DNA of 64,000 bases from Sorangium cellulosum So ce56 (GTDB taxonomy: Bacteria; Myxococcota_A; Polyangia; Polyangiales; Polyangiaceae), in assembly GCF_000067165.1 (NCBI RefSeq), contig NC_010162.1, positions 1,426,001 through 1,490,000 of the forward strand, in the 5' to 3' direction. Position 1 is the stretch's first letter. Every line of letters starts with the position of its first letter. The notes beneath the pieces were generated by a model, which saw only the letters and a list, made by a program, of their open reading frames with translations, made no database searches and had not been told where the DNA came from. This document shows, piece after piece, positions 60,549 through 64,000 of this stretch. The position numbers and the translations under genes were made by a program.

Positions 60549-63227
60549 ATGGCGCGCATGTCCAGATCGCCGTTTCGTTTCCGGCGGCCTCGCCTTGGCG
60601 CCGCGGCCGGGGTGATCGCTGCCTCCGCGGCCGTCGGTGGCAGCGCCGCCGCGCAGGCCGCGCCCGTGGTGCTCCCTCACGCCGCGGGCCAGCAGGCGCT
60701 CGCTGTCCGCATCGATCCGGGCGGGGTCACTGCCCGCGCCTGTCCAGCTGCGGCGGCGTGCGCGCCCGACGGCGGCAAGGTCCTCGCCGTGCCGTCCGAG
60801 GTGGCGCCGCTGCTCGGCGGCGCGCGCGTCGTGCCGGTCACCCTGGCGGACGGCAAGCGCCTCGCCAAGATCGAGGCGCCGGCCGGGGGAAAGCCGGCGG
60901 GCGCCGGCGCGCCGGAAGGCGCGGGCGGCAGCTGGGTGATGCTGCTCGCGGCGCCGCTCGCGGGGAAGGGGACGGAGCCGCTCGTGCTCTGGAGCGGCTG
61001 GACCGGCGTCGCGACCGGGGAGCACGGCGAGGGGCGGAGCGACGCCGTGGTCGTGGAGCCGCTCGGCGGCAGCGGAAGCCGTGTGCTCGTCGGGCAGCTG
61101 CGAGACGACGTGACCCTCTGCGGGCGGCCGGCGCTGGTCGGCGCGAGCGAGGTCGATCCCCGGACCATGACGCTCCTGAAGGGGGCCAGCTTCCAGAACC
61201 TCTCGGCGGAGGAGCGGCGCGCCGCGGGCAAGGTGGTCGCCGAGCGCCGTGACGCCGACGCGGCGGCGGCTGCGTTCCGGCTGCTGCGCCCGACCGCCGC
61301 GTCGAGCGCGGTCGGCAAGCGCTTCGCGGAGATCGCCGACGGCGATCCGAAGACCGCGTGGTCCGAGGGCAAGGCGGGCGCGGGCCGGGGCGAGTTCGTG
61401 TCGTTCTCGTCGGCGGACGAGGTCGGGATCACGGGCCTGGGTCTGCGCATCAAGCCGCCCGACGGTGTCGAGGGCGGCGCCGCGCCGCGCACGCTCTTCG
61501 TGGCGACGCCCGACCGGCTCTTCCAGGTGAGCCTGCCCGAGGACGCGTGGCTCAAGGAGTCCGCCGGCTACGAGGTGAAGCTCCCCGAGGAGATCAAGGC
61601 CTCGTGCATCGCCGTCGTGCTCGACGACGCGTACGCGCCGGCGGGGGCCGGGGGCCGCGGCGCGCCCGCGGCGCCGGAGGTGCGGGTCACGATCGCCGAG
61701 GTCACGGCGCGCACGGCGTTCGACGGGCAGGGCCCGGCGGCGCTCGTGGGCGCGCTCGCGGGCGGCGGCGAGCGATCCAGGGCGGCGGCGGCGCTGCTCG
61801 CGCGCGGCGGGCCGGACGCGGTCGAGGCGGCGATCGCCGGCTACGACAGGCTCGACCCCGCGGGCAGGCAGCTCGCACGGGGCGTGATCGACACGGCGTC
61901 CTGCGCGGTGCAGATCCCGTTCCTCACCGCGCGGCTGGCGTCCGGCGCGGCCTCGGCGGCGCAGCTCGCGCCCGGCGCGGGATCCGCGGGGCGCGCGTCC
62001 GGGTTGGCATCGGCCGCGCCGGGGCGCGCCGCTCGCGCCGCGCCGCCCGAGCCCGATCCGGAGCTCCACCACGCGCGCGATCGCATCCGCCGTTGCGGGC
62101 GCGCGGCCGCGCCGGCGCTCGCGGAGATCGTGAAGTCGGGCGCGGCCGCGGCCAGGGTGGCGGCGGCCCGGGAGCTCGCGCTCGTCGCGCCGGCCGAGGC
62201 GATCCCGGCGCTGCTCGACGCCCTCGCCGGGGCGCGCGGCGCGGCGCGGAGGGAGCTCCGGGCCGCGCTCGCGCTGGCGGCGCGGAGCGAGCGGGCCGCT
62301 TCCGTGGTCGAGGAAGAGGTGCAGATCGAGCGGCTCCGCGCCCGGCCGGAGGACGCGCAGCTCGATCTGCTGCGCGCGCTCGGGCCGGCGCTCGGGCGGG
62401 TGAAGGGCGGCGGGGCGGCGTTCCAGGCGCTCGCTTCGGCGGGTGGCGCGCCCTTCGAGCGGCGTTACCTGCTGCAAGCGCCGGCCGCGGCGCTCGCGCG
62501 CGCGGGCGAGGCGCCGGCGGAGGCGTACCTCCGGGCGTCGCTCCGGAAGGACGGGGACGCGCACGTGCGCCTCCGCGCGGCCGAGGTCGCGGCGGACGTG
62601 CCGTCGCTCGCACAGGACCTGCTCGCGGCGGCCTCCGATCCGGACGCGCGCGTGCGCGAGGCGGCGATCGTGGCGCTCGCGCGCGCGGCCGCTGCCGGCG
62701 CGAAGCTGCCCGCCGGCGCGGCCGACGCGCTCGCGGCGCGGCTCACCTCGGACCCGTGGACGTTCATCCGGGGCGGCGCTGCGCTCGCGATCGGCGCGAT
62801 GCCGGCGACGCCGGCGGGCGACCGGGCGCTCGTCGGGGCGCTCGCCGACGGCTCGCCCGAGGTGCGCCGGCACGCGCTCGACGGCCTCGGCGCGCACCGC
62901 GCGACCGCGCACATCGAGGCCGTGCGCGACCGGGCGGAGGACAAGGAGGAGGACGTCGAGGTGCGCGCGCGGGCGATCCTCGCGCTCGGGGCGATGTGCG
63001 ACGCGAGCTCGGTCGACCTGTGGACGCGGCTCGCGCTCAGGGCGAAGGCGCCGATCGGCGAGCACGATCAGCGGCTCGGCTCGGCGGCGCTCGCGGCGCT
63101 CGGGTCGGTGCACCCGGCGGATCTACCCGCGCGCCTCAAGCCGCTCCTCGACAAGGACACGCCGCACGGCCTGCGCGAGGCGGCGAGGGCCGCGCTCTCC
63201 GCGGCGCCGCAGTGCCGCCGCCGCTGA
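60549..63227 (+). CDS. Exported HEAT-repeat protein
   Basis: An 892-residue protein. The N terminus has 'PRLGAAAGVIAASAAVGGSAAAQAAP', an export signal (cut near AQA). The first 400 residues are beta-rich, including a discoidin-like stretch ('AEIADGDPKTAWSEGKAGAG'). From about 405 on come HEAT-type helical repeats of about 30-35 residues ('AARVAAARELALVAPAEAIPALLDALAGA', 'HVRLRAAEVAADVPSLAQDLLAAASDPDARVREAAIVALARA' as examples, truncated here to pattern). HEAT repeats bind other proteins. An alternative ATG lies three codons later. The protein is probably periplasmic or on the surface; its partner is unknown. Confidence 0.78.
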   Translation: MARMSRSPFRFRRPRLGAAAGVIAASAAVGGSAAAQAAPVVLPHAAGQQALAVRIDPGGVTARACPAAAACAPDGGKVLAVPSEVAPLLGGARVVPVTLADGKRLAKIEAPAGGKPAGAGAPEGAGGSWVMLLAAPLAGKGTEPLVLWSGWTGVATGEHGEGRSDAVVVEPLGGSGSRVLVGQLRDDVTLCGRPALVGASEVDPRTMTLLKGASFQNLSAEERRAAGKVVAERRDADAAAAAFRLLRPTAASSAVGKRFAEIADGDPKTAWSEGKAGAGRGEFVSFSSADEVGITGLGLRIKPPDGVEGGAAPRTLFVATPDRLFQVSLPEDAWLKESAGYEVKLPEEIKASCIAVVLDDAYAPAGAGGRGAPAAPEVRVTIAEVTARTAFDGQGPAALVGALAGGGERSRAAAALLARGGPDAVEAAIAGYDRLDPAGRQLARGVIDTASCAVQIPFLTARLASGAASAAQLAPGAGSAGRASGLASAAPGRAARAAPPEPDPELHHARDRIRRCGRAAAPALAEIVKSGAAAARVAAARELALVAPAEAIPALLDALAGARGAARRELRAALALAARSERAASVVEEEVQIERLRARPEDAQLDLLRALGPALGRVKGGGAAFQALASAGGAPFERRYLLQAPAAALARAGEAPAEAYLRASLRKDGDAHVRLRAAEVAADVPSLAQDLLAAASDPDARVREAAIVALARAAAAGAKLPAGAADALAARLTSDPWTFIRGGAALAIGAMPATPAGDRALVGALADGSPEVRRHALDGLGAHRATAHIEAVRDRAEDKEEDVEVRARAILALGAMCDASSVDLWTRLALRAKAPIGEHDQRLGSAALAALGSVHPADLPARLKPLLDKDTPHGLREAARAALSAAPQCRRR

Positions 63228-63313
63228 CTGAGAATTGAAGGCCGGCCGGGGGGCGGCAGGCCGCCAGCGATGCCCCTCGCTCTCCGCTCTCCTTCGGTTG
63301 GCCAACGAAACGC

Positions 63314-64000
63314 ATGCTCAACCTTCACAAGCTGGTTCGGGACGCGCTTCTGGACGACGCCACGCACTCCCCGACCCTGCGGGCGTGCCTCGAGCGGGAC
63401 GGGGCGCGCGCCTTTCGCTACTTCGACCGGATCCTGCGCAGTCGTGAAGCCTACGCCAGGGTCGGTCTCAACCTCACCGAATTCTCTTCGCTGCTCCCTC
63501 TCGATATCTCCAGTCTGTCCACCCCGCTCCTGGTTTGTCTCGCCATGCAGCGCGACGGCTACCTGCGCCAGCGCGCCGTCTCCGCGCTCGCCGTCCGCGT
63601 GGAAGCCATCTCGCTGGCTGGCGTCGCAAACCGGATCGTCGACCCCGTGCCCCAGGTCGCTGAACAGGCGCGCGATGCCTGGGCCTCGCTGCTGGCGTAT
63701 TCGAGCGTCCAGCACCTGGTTTGGTGCCTCCCGCTCATCGACATGGTCATCAAGACGCCACGGGGCGCGCGCTCCAGTGTTCTGCAAGACGTCGATGGCT
63801 TCATGTCCCGCTTCCCGGACATGGCCGTCGCCGAGCTCGATCTCGCGACCCGCTCGCCAGACCAATACTTGCGCCTGAGCGCGTTCACTCACCTCGCTCG
63901 CTTGTTCCCGAGCGAGCTCACCCCGCGCCTCGCTCAAGCCCTCGAGGACGCGAGCCCTCCCGTCCGACGATGGGCAGGACAGACCGCGCTCTCCGTCGTT
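63314..64000 (+). CDS. Helical-repeat (HEAT-like) protein, 3' end outside window
   Basis: The frame from the ATG at 63314 stays open for 229 codons to the end of the window, so the gene is incomplete. It starts 'MLNLHKLVRDALLDDATHS' and contains repeated helix pairs ('YLRQRAVSALAVRVEAIS', 'VPQVAEQARDAWASLLA', 'YLRLSAFTHLARLFPSEL', 'SPPVRRWAGQTALSVV') typical of HEAT repeats. There is no signal peptide, so it should be cytoplasmic. Its third codon positions hold more A and T (ctt, gtt, tct, caa, gca) than the neighbouring genes, hinting at a different history. Confidence 0.72.
   Translation, partial: MLNLHKLVRDALLDDATHSPTLRACLERDGARAFRYFDRILRSREAYARVGLNLTEFSSLLPLDISSLSTPLLVCLAMQRDGYLRQRAVSALAVRVEAISLAGVANRIVDPVPQVAEQARDAWASLLAYSSVQHLVWCLPLIDMVIKTPRGARSSVLQDVDGFMSRFPDMAVAELDLATRSPDQYLRLSAFTHLARLFPSELTPRLAQALEDASPPVRRWAGQTALSVV

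Noticed and set aside
59139..63113. Very long minus-strand frame opposite the HEAT-repeat gene
   Set aside because: It is Arg/Ala/Glu-rich without hydrophobic or family patterns, as expected for the antisense of high-GC coding DNA; the plus strand has a signal peptide and clear repeats.

Overview
The window is very GC-rich chromosomal DNA, dense in genes. It has many eukaryote-like Ser/Thr protein kinases (some with PEGA domains), lipoproteins with Gly/Ser- or Gly/Ala-rich linkers, a DUF1592/DUF1552 pair, a myxobacterial Cys-rich-repeat (DUF4215-type) protein and a seven-repeat propeller lipoprotein. This combination points to a myxobacterium, most likely of the Polyangiales (Sorangium-like). 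That assignment is inferred from gene style, not from a database match. I see no rRNA, tRNA, CRISPR array, transposase or prophage genes.

Layout. Positions 1-7.8 kb hold the end of an AspT/YidE-type transporter, an MFS exporter, a GNAT enzyme, two small alpha/beta hydrolases, a Ser/Thr kinase and a truncated PilJ-like sensor. From 7.8-16.1 kb there are secreted or lipid-anchored proteins (a vWA-like lipoprotein, a Gly/Ala-linker membrane protein, two small lipoproteins), a 42-bp tandem array centred on a 12-bp palindrome, and a kinase translationally coupled to a PEGA protein. From 16.1-22.7 kb a DUF1592/DUF1552 operon, with a decayed duplicate fragment of the DUF1552 gene beside it, faces an outer-membrane-type beta protein coupled to a propeller lipoprotein.

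Positions 23-41.9 kb form an envelope glycoconjugate region: seven glycosyltransferases, a sugar-nucleotide epimerase, an RND/MMPL exporter and a PlsC-type acyltransferase. A GuaB1-type enzyme, a membrane-anchored kinase and small unknown genes lie among them. The contents suggest synthesis and export of a glycolipid or polysaccharide.

Positions 42-50.5 kb carry a Cys-rich P-domain protein, RNase HI, a SurA-like chaperone, a Cys-cluster protein, a pseudokinase with every catalytic motif altered, phosphoglycerate mutase and a Uma2 nuclease-fold protein. Positions 50.7-64 kb carry a secreted His/Trp-rich repeat peptide, an HTTM membrane protein pair, a GNAT enzyme, a cupin fused to a haem-oxygenase-like diiron (HDO) domain, malate dehydrogenase, SAICAR synthetase, a double acetyltransferase-like protein, an oddly ordered DHH-like protein, and exported or HEAT-repeat proteins, the last running off the window.

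The observations I would follow first are the cupin-HDO protein with all six expected metal ligands, the 42-bp palindrome array, the pseudokinase, the His/Trp peptide, and the glycosyltransferase/RND/acyltransferase region.
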